Shown piece after piece: positions 10,901 to 22,600 of a stretch of DNA of 64,000 bases. Position numbers and translations under genes: made by a program. The DNA comes from Theristus sp. LFF4_11 (Eukaryota; Nematoda; Chromadorea; Monhysterida; Xyalidae). The stretch is from contig JASANC010003313.1 in NCBI GenBank assembly GCA_030248135.1, forward strand, positions 93,278 to 157,277, in the 5' to 3' direction. A model generated the notes under the pieces. It did not search any database. It saw only the letters and a list, made by a program, of their open reading frames with translations, and was not told where the DNA came from. Position 1 is the first letter of the stretch, and each line of letters starts with the position of its first letter.

Positions 10901-11816
10901 ATGCCTGATCTTACGGCATCCCAAATGCGGTATCCAAAAAGCCACATGTGCGAGTGCGATATCGAGAAAGGAAGGGCAACGTCAGACGCACGTTTCAACT
11001 CAGATTCATCGTTCGCGAGTTCGTGTACGACCCCGAGACGTTGGCGGCCGGAAAAAACGAACGCGAAAAACTGTCGGCCGAAAAGCAACGCCAATTCGGC
11101 CCGCTGGTTCGGTGGCTGAAGATCAACTTCAGTGAACTGTTCGCAGCCTGGATCCACGTGAAGACGCTACGTGTGTTCGTAGAGTCCGTGCTTAGGCCAG
11201 TTGGGGCAGAGGACACTGTTTTTATCTATGGAACCTTTTCGTAGTTTTCTTTTTTCTTAATTTTCCGAACAACAACTTCTGGAGTCTCGGCTCGGCTTCA
11301 GCGGCCAGCTCTGGAACGTCCATCGCGAACGTGTGTTTGATGTGCTCGCACGATTTCAGGTACGGATTGCCAGTGAATTTTCAAGCGGTGCTGATGCAGC
11401 CGAACAAGAACTCAACGAAACGACTGCGAACTGTGCTGCACAATTTGTACGTTCATCTCGACGCCGGTGGTGGCTCTGATAAAGCAGACGTGAGAGTTTT
11501 GCTTGTTTGTTTTTCTTGTATTTTCCGGATTGGTGGGCTCGAAATTTTACTGGAAGTGTCGTGTATTTTGGGTCAAGCTATGAAGAAAAACATTGCCTGA
11601 TCTCGATCAGGCCTTTGAATTTTAAAGTAATTTGGTTTTAATGGTTTTCAATAAGCTACGTTAAATTCATGATAGAAAATTAATAAACTGGAACTCGATA
11701 AAAAATATTTGCAGACTGACGACACGCCGGCCATGATGGGGCTTGGTATGCACGATTACTTTCCATATGTATTCTTCAAAATCAACATTGATTTGGTCGA
11801 TCACAAGTCGTTTTGA
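7943..11816 (+). CDS. V-type proton ATPase subunit C
   Basis: Complete gene with ten coding exons: 7943-8074, 8370-8437, 8573-8658, 8922-9016, 9585-9676, 9755-9853, 10340-10501, 11004-11195, 11360-11489 and 11715-11816. Together they give 1158 nt, i.e. 385 residues, close to the ~382 of animal subunit C. Family hallmarks visible are [18 protein letters not shown] at the N-terminus, [75 protein letters not shown] and [10 protein letters not shown] near the end. Subunit C belongs to the peripheral stalk of the cytosolic V1 sector and links V1 to Vo during reversible assembly of the proton pump (family knowledge). Frames join exactly at every junction. Intron 8 appears to start with GC rather than GT. 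An AG acceptor at 7926-7927, 15 nt before ATG, implies a 5'UTR intron or a trans-splice site. It resembles nematode VHA-11 from memory. Confidence 0.96.
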
Positions 11817-11964
11817 TGATGTGGGGGGTGGGGCTTAATTTTCGTGTAGTAATTGTAGTTCGTAGAATAATCATTGGACAGACATGTTTGAAAGTCAGTT
11901 GTCAGTCTGATACTTCGCTTTTTTTATCCATATCCTTCTGATTTCAGTTTATGATTTCATTTTT

Positions 11965-12246
11965 TAGGGTTGGTAAAAATCTGGTTTTTTATATGACCAG
12001 GAAAACCGGTTTTATTTCCGTTTTAAAACCGTTTTATTGTCCAATTTCTTCTAGCACCCCAAAGCTTCTAAAAGTTGGCCCCTCTTATTTAAAAACACGA
12101 ACACAGTCGAAATTAGTATTTGAAGGTGCAAAAAACCTGATACTTCACAAATCCACTGCATATAAATTTGCGTTATCATCCACCCAATAGTTGTGAAGTA
12201 CTAAAAATCGTTTCGTAAGAAACCGGTGTCCCCCTTGTCAACCCTA
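11965..12246 (+). mobile_element. Degenerate hAT-like MITE
   Basis: The ends TAGGGTTGGTAAAAATC and TTGTCAACCCTA are imperfect inverted repeats of the same type as family B. No clear 8-bp duplication remains (TTCATTTT against GTTTTGTT). No coding frame. Confidence 0.45.
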
Positions 12247-12987
12247 GTTTTGTTTGTTGTTCATTCTTCCTGTTTGGATAATTTGTGTGCGTGCGTGTGT
12301 ACTTGTATTTGAGTTTGTGATTTTAATTCATCGCTTCTAACTTTATTAGTCGATTTCACGGTTACAATTTGCAGATTTTGATAGCTCAGTGATTTTTGTA
12401 CATTTGTTTTTGTGATTTCGTTATGATTTGTTTGGCGGATTGTTTGGTATTGTAATTAGCTTTATTGTGTTGTTTTTTTTTCAAAATTTCAATCAACCAG
12501 AGGTGATTCGACAGTTGAATCGTGATTTGGTTAATGGTCATGATTTTCTACATACCGCGAAATTTCTAGTTTTAATTCTGTGTGATTTGTAAGAAAAGTC
12601 GACATTCATTCCAATAGACATGCCATATACGGTTTTATTTTTGTTTTTTTTTGTGTTTTTATGATTGGCTGATTCAACACATTTTGTGTGGTTTGTTTTG
12701 TCTTCGTTGTCACTTTGAAAAAAATGTCAAACTATAAACCAGACGATTGACTGCACTTCAGACGATTGACTGCCGCGCTAATTGGTAATGCGTTGACGGA
12801 CGCACAGAAAATGTGTTGACTGTGTACAAATGCACGGTTTTGTTCTCATCGGTTTTGTTCCAATATCAAGATGAAATTGAAATAAAAGAGATGAAACGCA
12901 AAAAAAAAGATTGGTTCAAAATCTATTTTTATTGCAGTAACGGTTTGTCATACAGAAGACAACCGATTTATTTTCAAGACAGGACTA

Positions 12988-13165
12988 CAGTCGAACTCTA
13001 AATTATAGGCAATCAGCTGATTGGTTGGTGATCAGTGATCACGTGATGCATGCTTTCTGTGCAGAGGTCACACTCGGCCTGTGCAGGAATGCCTGCACAG
13101 AAACCATGCAACATGTGATGTGATCCCCACTTTCAGCTGATTGTCTATAAGTTACAGTTTAACTG
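12988..13165 (+). mobile_element. TA-flanked foldback MITE (CAGTCGAACT family), copy 1
   Basis: CAGTCGAACTCTAAATTATA is mirrored by TATAAGTTACAGTTTAACTG, with TA on both outer sides. The interior palindrome carries CAATCAGCTGATTGG and TGCATGCTTTCTGTGCA-like blocks. TA duplication and non-coding palindromes suggest a Tc1/mariner-type MITE. Confidence 0.7.
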
Positions 13166-13475
13166 TAGATCTTTGTCAGCTCTGTTGTGGATCACTTGTC
13201 GGTTTGATTGAAAATCAACAAATCATTTTGAAAAACCGGTCGGCAAAAGATTGACAGTATTTTCTACAATTTTTTAGGGCGCTGAAGAAAAAAAGCGATT
13301 ACACCACAAGCACGCAGTTGCTGAACTGAACGTGACCGTGAGCGGTGAGGTGAGGAGCGTGAGCTTGTGGTGGACCGGGCCGACGGTGTTGCCGACTTAG
13401 CTACAGTACATTCTTGTTCTTGTTCTTGTTCTTTTTTGAAGTACAGCAAACAGGATTTTTTGAACACAGCCAATA

Positions 13476-13818
13476 CCGCATTACCCCCATTAAACCCCCC
13501 CCCACCATTAACCCCCCCCCAATAAACCCCCACCCCCACGACAAGTTTCCGAATAATCCCCCCCCCCACAAATAATCCCCCATGGGGGTTTATTGAAACC
13601 TGTTTGAAACACATACCCAGCGAATTCAGTGGCTGAATGCAGTGACATTGGTGAAATTGTGCTACCAAAGGCCCCAAAGGGATGAGTTGATGGTAATTTC
13701 ATTACAAAAGGCTGTTACAAAAGGAAATCTCTGTGAAAAGTAGAAGTTTCTGCGATTTTATTGCCTGCCATGCAAGGTATTTTTGCCATTTTTCAACAAA
13801 CCCCAACCCCTAGAATTT
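13476..13818 (-). mobile_element. G/C-tract MITE, copy 1 (3' truncated)
   Basis: Reverse-complement member of the family seen at 45828, 52679, 55299 and 57058. It has the CCGCATTACCCCCATT end, the C-tract region around CCCCCATGGGGG, and the shared interior with CACTGAATTCGCTGGGTATG on the opposite strand. The other terminus is lost near 13818. Confidence 0.7.
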
Positions 13819-14825
13819 GTAAATACCCTATCCACGTATCCAATCCAATAACCCTGTCCACGCCCACCAAATTTTATTAGCTACTAACCTGGAAAATTTG
13901 CTCCCGCTACTTACATCGCCCCCACCCAACCCCTCCGGACTGAAATTGTTGGGAATATTGCGTGAAGTTTATTTTGTTAGTTTAAATTTTTTCTGGAAAG
14001 TTATTTTCGGTGTGATGAGCGGTATGAAACCTTTAGCGCTGGAATATGCAAACTGGCTTTTGTTAAGTTCATCAATGTTCGGTTTTTTTTTGCTGTCTGT
14101 GTTTATTCAGGCGTAAAATATCTGCAGCTATTTATTTATCCAGCTACACTTTTGGATAATAGCGAAATCTGCGTTCATGTTTTGAATTTCAACGAATTCT
14201 GCATTCCATGACGTAAATTCAACTGACCTGTTTTTGTTTTGTTTGCTAAATTCAAACGTGTCGATTTTGTTTGTTGTTGACCTTGATTATTTTGCGTTCT
14301 CCATTTCAACTTATTTTCATTTGTTTATTCATTATTTTTTTCTGTTGTTTGTTTTTCAAACAGTCAGATCTCCAATCTCAACGCTTTTCAGTAAAGGCCC
14401 GGTCATACTGACGATGACGTATGCGTATACGGCACGGCATGTTACTTTAGCGGTCTGGTCAGTATAACTAAAAGTGAGTAGTGCTTGAAAAGTGAACAGT
14501 TTTTACTCCAGGGTGTTCCAAAAGTTAGTCCTTGACAAATTCTGGAAAAAATAACAATCGAGACTGAAATAATATTAATAAATGATAAAAATAATTCTTC
14601 CTAGACAGTTCTGTGCCGAAATTTGAAATATCAATCTGATAAAAAGGTTCAGTTACAGATGAACTTTGGGTTCAACTGTTCAACGGGATTTTTAAAGGTC
14701 TAAATTTTTTGAACACTGCAGTAGAACTCTTCACTTTTTAAACGCTACTCGCTTTTATAGAACTGACCACAGGTCTCGTGTTATTGCATACTACCGTTCA
14801 AAGAGACGTGCCTTGACGACGTCTA

Positions 14826-14991
14826 CAGTCGAACTCTAAATTATAGGGAATCGGCTGATTCGTTGATGGTTAAGGCATGCATGCTTTCTGTGCAAACCAA
14901 ACTCCGCCCCCACAGCAATGCCTGCGCAGAAAACATGCATCACGTGACCACCAACCAATCAGCTGATTCCGTACAATTGAGAGTTCGACTG
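14826..14991 (+). mobile_element. TA-flanked foldback MITE (CAGTCGAACT family), copy 2
   Basis: It starts CAGTCGAACTCTAAATTATA after TA at 14824-14825 and ends GAGAGTTCGACTG at 14991. The arms pair over about 50 bp including AATCAGCTGATT. The right flank is CA rather than TA, so one side has mutated. Confidence 0.7.
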
Positions 14992-16617
14992 CACGTCAGT
15001 TTGAACAGATCTTAACATTTACAATTCACATCAGTTGCTGAATTGTTTAGGTTCTCAATAGTTGTAAAACAACAATAAAATAACTGAAAACAATTAAATT
15101 TGTGAATTCATAGTTTAAGCACATCCAAATCCAACTCATCTGCTCACAAATCAGTCGCCACATCACGGTAGTTTCGAGCAATTTTGACATTTGAACCATG
15201 CCACTATCAATACCAATGGACTTACGATAACATGTCCCTTTCAAGCTTTTTGTTAATCAGCTGTTGTCGCAGCAATGCAAACACCACATTGCTAACCTTG
15301 ATTGAAAACCGCTATCCTGTCAAATTGATTGCTGTTAGTTTCCATTTGCGTTGGTAATCGCACACTTGAAATTACTGTTTTTGTTGCTGTTTTTGTCATG
15401 TTTCACAATGAATCGGGACATTTTGGACGCAACCTGGTCTGGCTGACTCATTCATTTCCAGCCAGTCAGAAGCATGTTTTGATGCTCCAGCTATTTTGTG
15501 AAACGAATTGTTTGTGGCTGTGTTTGTTTTGGGTTTGTCTTCCTACCACCGGTCATGTTGTTTTTTTTACATTTTTTGCAACTGAATGCGTGGGATTGGT
15601 CATGAAATGTTCATGTTTTACAACTGTTACTAGCAAGTGACAAACACCGTTGCTCCGTTCAATAGAACTCTTTCAATGTTGTGGGAATAGTGTACGCAAT
15701 CTGAATTTACAAGTTGACAAAATTTTTTTATGTTTTGAACAATTTTGAACTTCTTGTTATCTGTCACACTGAAACAAATTCCTTTTGCAGAAACAAAAAG
15801 GTTTCATATCAACAATGTTGTTTATCTCTCAGATTGACTGGTGGAAATGTTTTTCACGTGTGTTTGTTTGACTTTGTTTGGTAATAATGATGGTGGAAAC
15901 TTAGAAAATTGCGTTTGTTTTTTTCTGATTTGTCAAGATAGTGTCATCATTTGTCACCAAGCAGAAAGAAACCCAATCTGTTGGTGAAACGTGCCATTTC
16001 GTTGTAGTAGTTGCACTTTACCTGAGAAGCCTGATTGCCTGGCATTTAATATTTTTTTTTAATAGCTGAACCGGATTTGGCTGCCCAACTTGTTAAGTAG
16101 CGCAGCGCCAGAATGCGGTCATAGCATTTTCTGAAGTGGACGTTCTTGAAAATGAAAAGTTTCGATACGAAAAAAGAACCCAAAAATAGAACCCAGCTGC
16201 GTCTGCTCTCAGCCATTCAACGCTGAGAAAACAATGTTTGGTATGCACTTTATTTTTCTGGCATTATTTCAGCCAGCGAAAAACGTGCATTTTGTTCACT
16301 GTTATTATCGTTCTTGCCAACTCAGTTTTTTCCTGTCTTCGACCATGTTTTATAGCTGGGAAACTTGTTTCGCTGTGGTTGTGTCAGAGTTTTCGTTTTT
16401 TATTGTTTTTCGGATCGTGTTTACCAGTCAAAATCGAAAAATCGCACATTTCAGAGTGTCCATAACCACACGAAATACATCCTCTTGTCGAAGTAACGTA
16501 ACCGTGTAATTTTCACCGGAGAGTCTAGAAGAAAGAAAAAATAATAATAAAACTCGCAAAAATCTCATCAAATAACAGCCAACAACAAGAAACGCACAAT
16601 AAAACAGCCAATAAAAA

Positions 16618-19600
16618 ATGGTCGCCGACTCGCTGCCGGCCACAGCGCCCCGAATGCGACGTTGTCGCTTGGTGAAACAGTCGCCGACGCAGGAGTACGG
16701 CTTCAATTTGCACGCGGAGAAAGCGCGCGGCAACTTTGTCGGTGGCATGGATCGCGGCGGCGTTGCGGAGTGCGCCGGACTGAAACTAGGAGATCATTTG
16801 GTGGCCGTGAACGGCGTCACCATATACGGCAAACCGCATCCGGAGGTTTGCTTGTTTCTCTTTCTTTGTTTGGCAATCCGGTTTTTTCCATATGTTTCAG
16901 TTTAGATCGCACAATTTGCATTGTAGTTTTGATCAGAGAGCTGTTAGTTTTCGCCCAAAAAAGTCAGCGCGCTGGTCGAGTGAAGTTGCCTGAAAATCGT
17001 GCATTTTTCGCAAACACGCGAAAGAGTTAAAAACAGAAATATTGTTATACCGTTGGAACTAGAATTGGCTGCGGTGCGACTACGATTCGCATTTTTCATT
17101 GCCAGTCTCTTCTGCGACTTCGTTCAACCTTTGATGTTCTCAAGTTGCTGTTGAAAGTTGTTACAGTCACCACCACTAAACAGTCACAGGAATTTTCTAT
17201 TGAAAATCAAAACCTGGGTGCAGAACCGCACCAGTCGCGAGTATCTCAGTTTGGTCAAAGTCACACGACTGCAACTATAATCGAGCATAAACAGAACTGT
17301 TGTTGTACTGAAATCGAACTGTGAAAATCGAACAGTCACCCGCCAGCAAAGGCGCTTTCTCAGTTTCCTTTTGATTCATCATCCGACGTTGGTGAACGTT
17401 TTCTTTTCAGGTTGTTTCCTTGATCAAAAAAGATCCGATGCAATGCGAGCTGCTTGTCATAGACGAGAACGGACTGCACTGGTACACCGAGAGAAACGTG
17501 AGTCCGCTGTTTTTAGGTTTCAATTTTTTACAGGTTCACAAAATTTTTAGGTTTTGTTTTTTCTGGCTTCTTTTATGTGTGTCGTGAGAGTGCAACAATG
17601 AGTACTTCGATTTTAACAATTTTAACTCCGACAGCCCTGGTGTTTGCGTCTTTCAAGCCAGTCATGCGATCGATAATTCAACTCGGTTTATAAACGATAT
17701 TCATTTCACTCTGTGAAGGACATAAAGTGGGATTGCCATGAATCCCCACGAGACGTGACGAGGAGCCACGTTTCGTGTTACGCCAGGAAGCAAGCTACTT
17801 TGCAACAGTTTGAATCGTTGACCTTAAGGTGCAACCGGGCGCCCATATGCGCGATCACATTGACAACGTTGACGTCGCTGATAGCAACAAGACCGAAGCA
17901 GAGTCAACCGAAGGCCAGCCGAAAACGCCAACAGAGCAACCGAAAATGATGCCTGAACCAATAGATTCGGCCGCAGTTACCAAGCAGACGATCGACGAAC
18001 CGACGGACATCCCGCCCAACCCAGTGGAACGAGCGATCCTGGAGGTTTTGCATATTTAAAACATATTTATTTGACATGACGCGCAATGTAATGCTGATTG
18101 CCTGAATTTTTATGTGTAGCGAACTGATTTGCTGTTTTTGTGCTTGGCGCCGTTATCGCTTTTCTTTAAAAAAACTTATTTTTTTCAACGCCATTCTTTT
18201 TTTCTGCAGAATCAACCAACAGAGCCGGAAAATGTTCCACCGAATCCCGTGGAAGCAGCCATAAAGCGCGGCCTCCAAAATCATCCAATCGCTGAGCATT
18301 CTGACGAGCAAGACTCGGTATGGTGCTTATCACAGTAGCCAATAGCATTATCCAAGAGTTCTGAAAAGTTTTTCGTCAGCACTGTTTTTTTGCGTGTTGT
18401 TGCGTAGACACAGAGTGCAGACAAACACACCGGCACTCATGCGCGTTTGTTCCAAAAACCTGTTCAGCTACAAAAAAAGAGAAAAAGAAAAGTAGTTGCA
18501 CACATTCAAGTTTGTAAGCTGAAAATGTGGACGTTTCCAGACTGGAACTCCATAAGCCGTTTTCACAAAGACTCCCATTAGCCGTTTTCACAAAGACTCT
18601 GAGTCGGACTTCGCCATTGTATCATTTCGTCTCTTTGTGAATAAAAAAAAGAAAACTTCAAAGTACCTAAATGGTGTTGAGTTGCGATGTGGCGAGAAAC
18701 CATTTCACATGCACCTGACGGGCCAAGTTGAGTTTTCCTCTGCAGTTGTCGCCCGATCGCGCGTCGTCGTCGCCGGCCGGCGGTGTCGCGATCCAGGTGC
18801 AGACGGCGACGCCGCCGAACAAGGCGGATCGATTGCCGCGGCGGTGTCGTCTCGCGAAACACAGTGAACACGACGAGTACGGCTTCAATCTGCACGCGGA
18901 GAAGCAGAAGGGCCACTTCATCGGCACTGTGGACGAGCGCAGCATCGCGGAGCGCGCCGGCCTGCTCATGGGACAGCGCATCGTCGGCATCAACGGCACC
19001 AACATCTACCCGACTAGCAGACATGACGTCAGTGCGGTGGGGCGCGCTGTTGGCGATGCTTCGCACACCCCCCCTTCTAATCAGAAACTGCCATCTCAAC
19101 GTAGCCACCGTGTGCGCACTGCGCAGTTTCTACGTTCTTTTTTGTGATTTCGGTGTTTTCGGTTCATTTCTCAATGTGTTTGTTCGTGAGAGTGCGCAAC
19201 TAGTGGTGTGTGTGGACATGTTCAAAAAATGTTGAACCGATTGTGCAATATCATCTTCATCGTGCGCCGTTTGTTGCATTGCAGGACGTGGTTGCGCTGA
19301 TTCGCAAGGATAAACTGTGCGTTGAGCTGTTGGTCGCAAGCAAGGAGGTCGACACTTATTATCGAGAGCATAAAAAGTCGTTTTCATTTGAAGAATGCCA
19401 CGAATGGACGAACGAACATGAACTGGTTCAGTGTTTTTTCTGGTTTTATCAAGTTTGCTAGCTTATCCGCTTTCAGTGGATTTTGAGCAGTAAATAGTAC
19501 TTTTCAATGTTTGGGTTCATTCAGTTTACAAAAAGCGTTCGCTTATTTGTTTGTGTTTTTAACAACAAGATTATGATTTCCAATACATTGTCACTTTGCT

Positions 19601-22600
19601 TCGCTTCATTTAGCATGTCGTGTCTCTCTGGTACCTATCTGCCAGCAGCTGATTACATGGCTGCATTTTGCACTCGTGCACTCTGGTTGGTTGCATTTAC
19701 CATGCGATGGTCGTGCAACCAACCAACGTGCGGCATTGAAATCGAGCGCAGCTTTTTTCTCCAAAAAGAGCTGCTGGTGATTGATGAACGGCTTTCGCTT
19801 CAATAAACCTTGCCTTCAATAAAGCTTTTTTGGAAAACCGCTCCCAAAATATCAGAATTTGTTGAGTTTGACGGTGCCCGAACGGCTACGCCCTGTTTTT
19901 CTAGTCCCCGCCCATCGCGACGAGCGACCAATCAGCATCGCCGGAGCCACCAGCCGACGCTCCACCGCCGCCGCCGCCACCACCGTTGCCGCTGGAGGAG
20001 GCGGAGCTGAGCAACGCGACGCAGCCAATCAGCGAGCAGATCGACGAGAACAACGTTAGTGGTAACGATGACCATGATCATCATCATCAGGAGGACCGTG
20101 TGTCTTTGATGACGAACTCGTCAAAGACCACCACCACCACGACGAACACCTGTTCAACCACGTCGCGAAACTTTTATGAAGTGAACCGCAGTGAAGCGAA
20201 TGGGACGGTTAGTGAGTGGTGTGTGTTGTTCGGGAAAATGGGAGGAGCTTTTAGGCAGTTGAGCATGCGCATCGTTTTTGTGCACTGAACCTGATAGACG
20301 ACCACAGAAGACGGTTTCGGTGAGTGTCAATCGTTCTCCGTGTTGAACGCTGATGTTGACACGGGATGCTGGTTGGTGTCTCGCTTCTCAGCGCGCCCGA
20401 ATTGTAGCTTATTTCTAAAAGTGTGCGTAGCTCAACTGTTTGTGGTCTGTGCATGGCGGTGATGGTTGAATGCTTGTGTTGCGCTTTGTTTTGTTTCAAC
20501 CTCTGTTTTTTTGGCGATGTTTGCATGCTGGTTTCTCGCTCACTGTTCTGCTTCGTTTTATTTTCCCATACACAAAAACTGGTGAAGTAGAGAGCAAGCT
20601 ATCTGGCTGTTTACTTTTCGTCTCTCACTGTGTGTAAGCAAAGAGTTGAACGAATTTGTGGATTGAAAGACGCAGGAATTTGAGCAAAAAAACTTGTGTT
20701 TGTTGACTGTGTTTCGGGTTTTATTTGAAGAAACTTGAACACAACAAAACGAATACAAATTTGCATCTGGCCTGGTATCTTCTCTTCTCTTTTTAATTTT
20801 TTTGCATGAAAGAAGCAAATCTGCAGTAAAACTGTGTGTTTGTTTGTTTTTTTACGAGTGCAGCTGAATGAAATATTCTACAACCAGCATCGTTAAAAAC
20901 GTTTTTTGTGTGCTTCCCATCAATCATGACCAAGCATCACAGAAGTTTTTTTCGGTTTCATTTGTTTATTTTCATATGAAAAACGCCTTTTTTCACAAAA
21001 GCGTAGCTGAGCGAGCACTCACACGTTTTTTTGCAATGTCATGTTTGCATTTGGGGTGTCGTTTTGAATCCATTGCTGCTGATGAAATTCATTTATATGG
21101 GTTATGCAGAGGGAGCGCACTTACATTTTCTAAACTGACATATCAAGCAGTATTTTGTATTTTTTATTTATTTTTGTTTTTCTGTCGATGGGTGGTGGAG
21201 GTTTCACAAACGGAATAGGGGGATGGGGTCTTGAGGTGAATGTTTGGTTTATGGACTAGTTGAAGAGGATCTTTTCTTTCTTTCTTTCTGAATTTTTTCT
21301 GCAAAAACGAAAGTGTGATTGTTGATCGGTTGAACGCTGCAACGTTCTTTTTGCTGCAAATTCTGAGGCGAGGGGGAATTTTAAAATTCGCACCACGGGT
21401 TTGAAATTAGCTTTGTATCTGAAGATTTATTAACGAATTCAAAAAATCGTTCACAAATCACAATCATCCCTAACTTGTCAGGCGTGAGTTTTCTCAGCAG
21501 AAACATTTTCTGACTTTCTGCATTCACTATACGTTTTCGGTTTTTCAAAACACTTTTGTTATCGTTGTGGGTAGTTTCAAATTGCATCAAAACACCTTCG
21601 CGCTTTTTTCATAAAGGTGAACAAAATTTTTATACCATTTTTATTTCACGGTTCAACGTGGTATGTTTAAAGAGTGCTTTTGAAACTTGACTCCTTGTTA
21701 AAAATCATATATACGGTGTTGGGGTCCAAAAAATCAACAAAAACACACCACACAATAACACTTTGCTAGTAGTGATAAGCAGTTTTGCTATCGCAAATTT
21801 GTGTACCCTAACCAGCAACAAAATACGTCAGAAACTTTGGTGATTTTAAATGCCACCAGCCAAGCCGAACAAATTTTGCTCACCGGAGACAGAAATTTGC
21901 TGTTTTTGGTTTACCTTTCAAACCCCAGTAAGCGATTTTGTTTGGGGTTTTTAACAAAAGTATTTTATTTGGTGTTTGTCTGGGGTGACGATATGCATTT
22001 GCAGATGATAAAACAATTTTCGTGTTTGTGAAGCGCACGTTAGTTGCACAACGGGACTATGAAGATAGAATCAGTGAACTAATGTTGCTGAGGGTTTAGA
22101 GTTGGCCAAAAAATGGTCTTTTTGATAAAACTGCTTCGACAACGATATTTCTTCCAAAGAGGTTCTCTTGCTCACAATGTTTGTTTCTATTTTTTTAGAA
22201 AAACTAATAACAATTCACTCGTGAGACAAAATTAACGAGCCATGAAATTGAATCAGAGAGTCTCCAGAAAAACCACATGCTTGATATTTGAATCTGCCCA
22301 GCGAGCGCTGGTTTTTTGATTGGATTTTGTGGAGATTTTTTGGGATGAATCGATTTTGTTATGTTATAAAAACCAAAAAACGAGTTATACATACACAATA
22401 AATTTTCCAGTCACCGTAAATTGCATGACAAACGTTCACACAACGAACAGCGTATTTGGGGTGTCATGTTGCAGTTCTAGATTGAGGTAACAATCACAAC
22501 TGAAAATATTGAGGATACAGACATTAAAAATGTTAAACAATAAATTATTGTGTTTTTTTCGGGTGTTGAAACATGTAGGGGGTAATATATCAGACCATTC

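Larger units (their letters stand above)
11817..16617. other. Intergenic region between V-ATPase C and the PDZ scaffold
   Basis: About 4.8 kb without a supported gene. It contains a hAT-like remnant (11965-12246), two TA-flanked foldback MITEs (12988-13165 and 14826-14991), a family A-like fragment with a GTTCTT tandem (about 13385-13470), one G/C-tract MITE (13476-13818) and otherwise AT-rich DNA. A possible 3' splice site at about 16441-16454 (CGCACATTTCAG) precedes the next start codon by ~165 bp and may mark a 5'UTR exon. No tRNA or conserved coding frame was seen. Confidence 0.6.
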
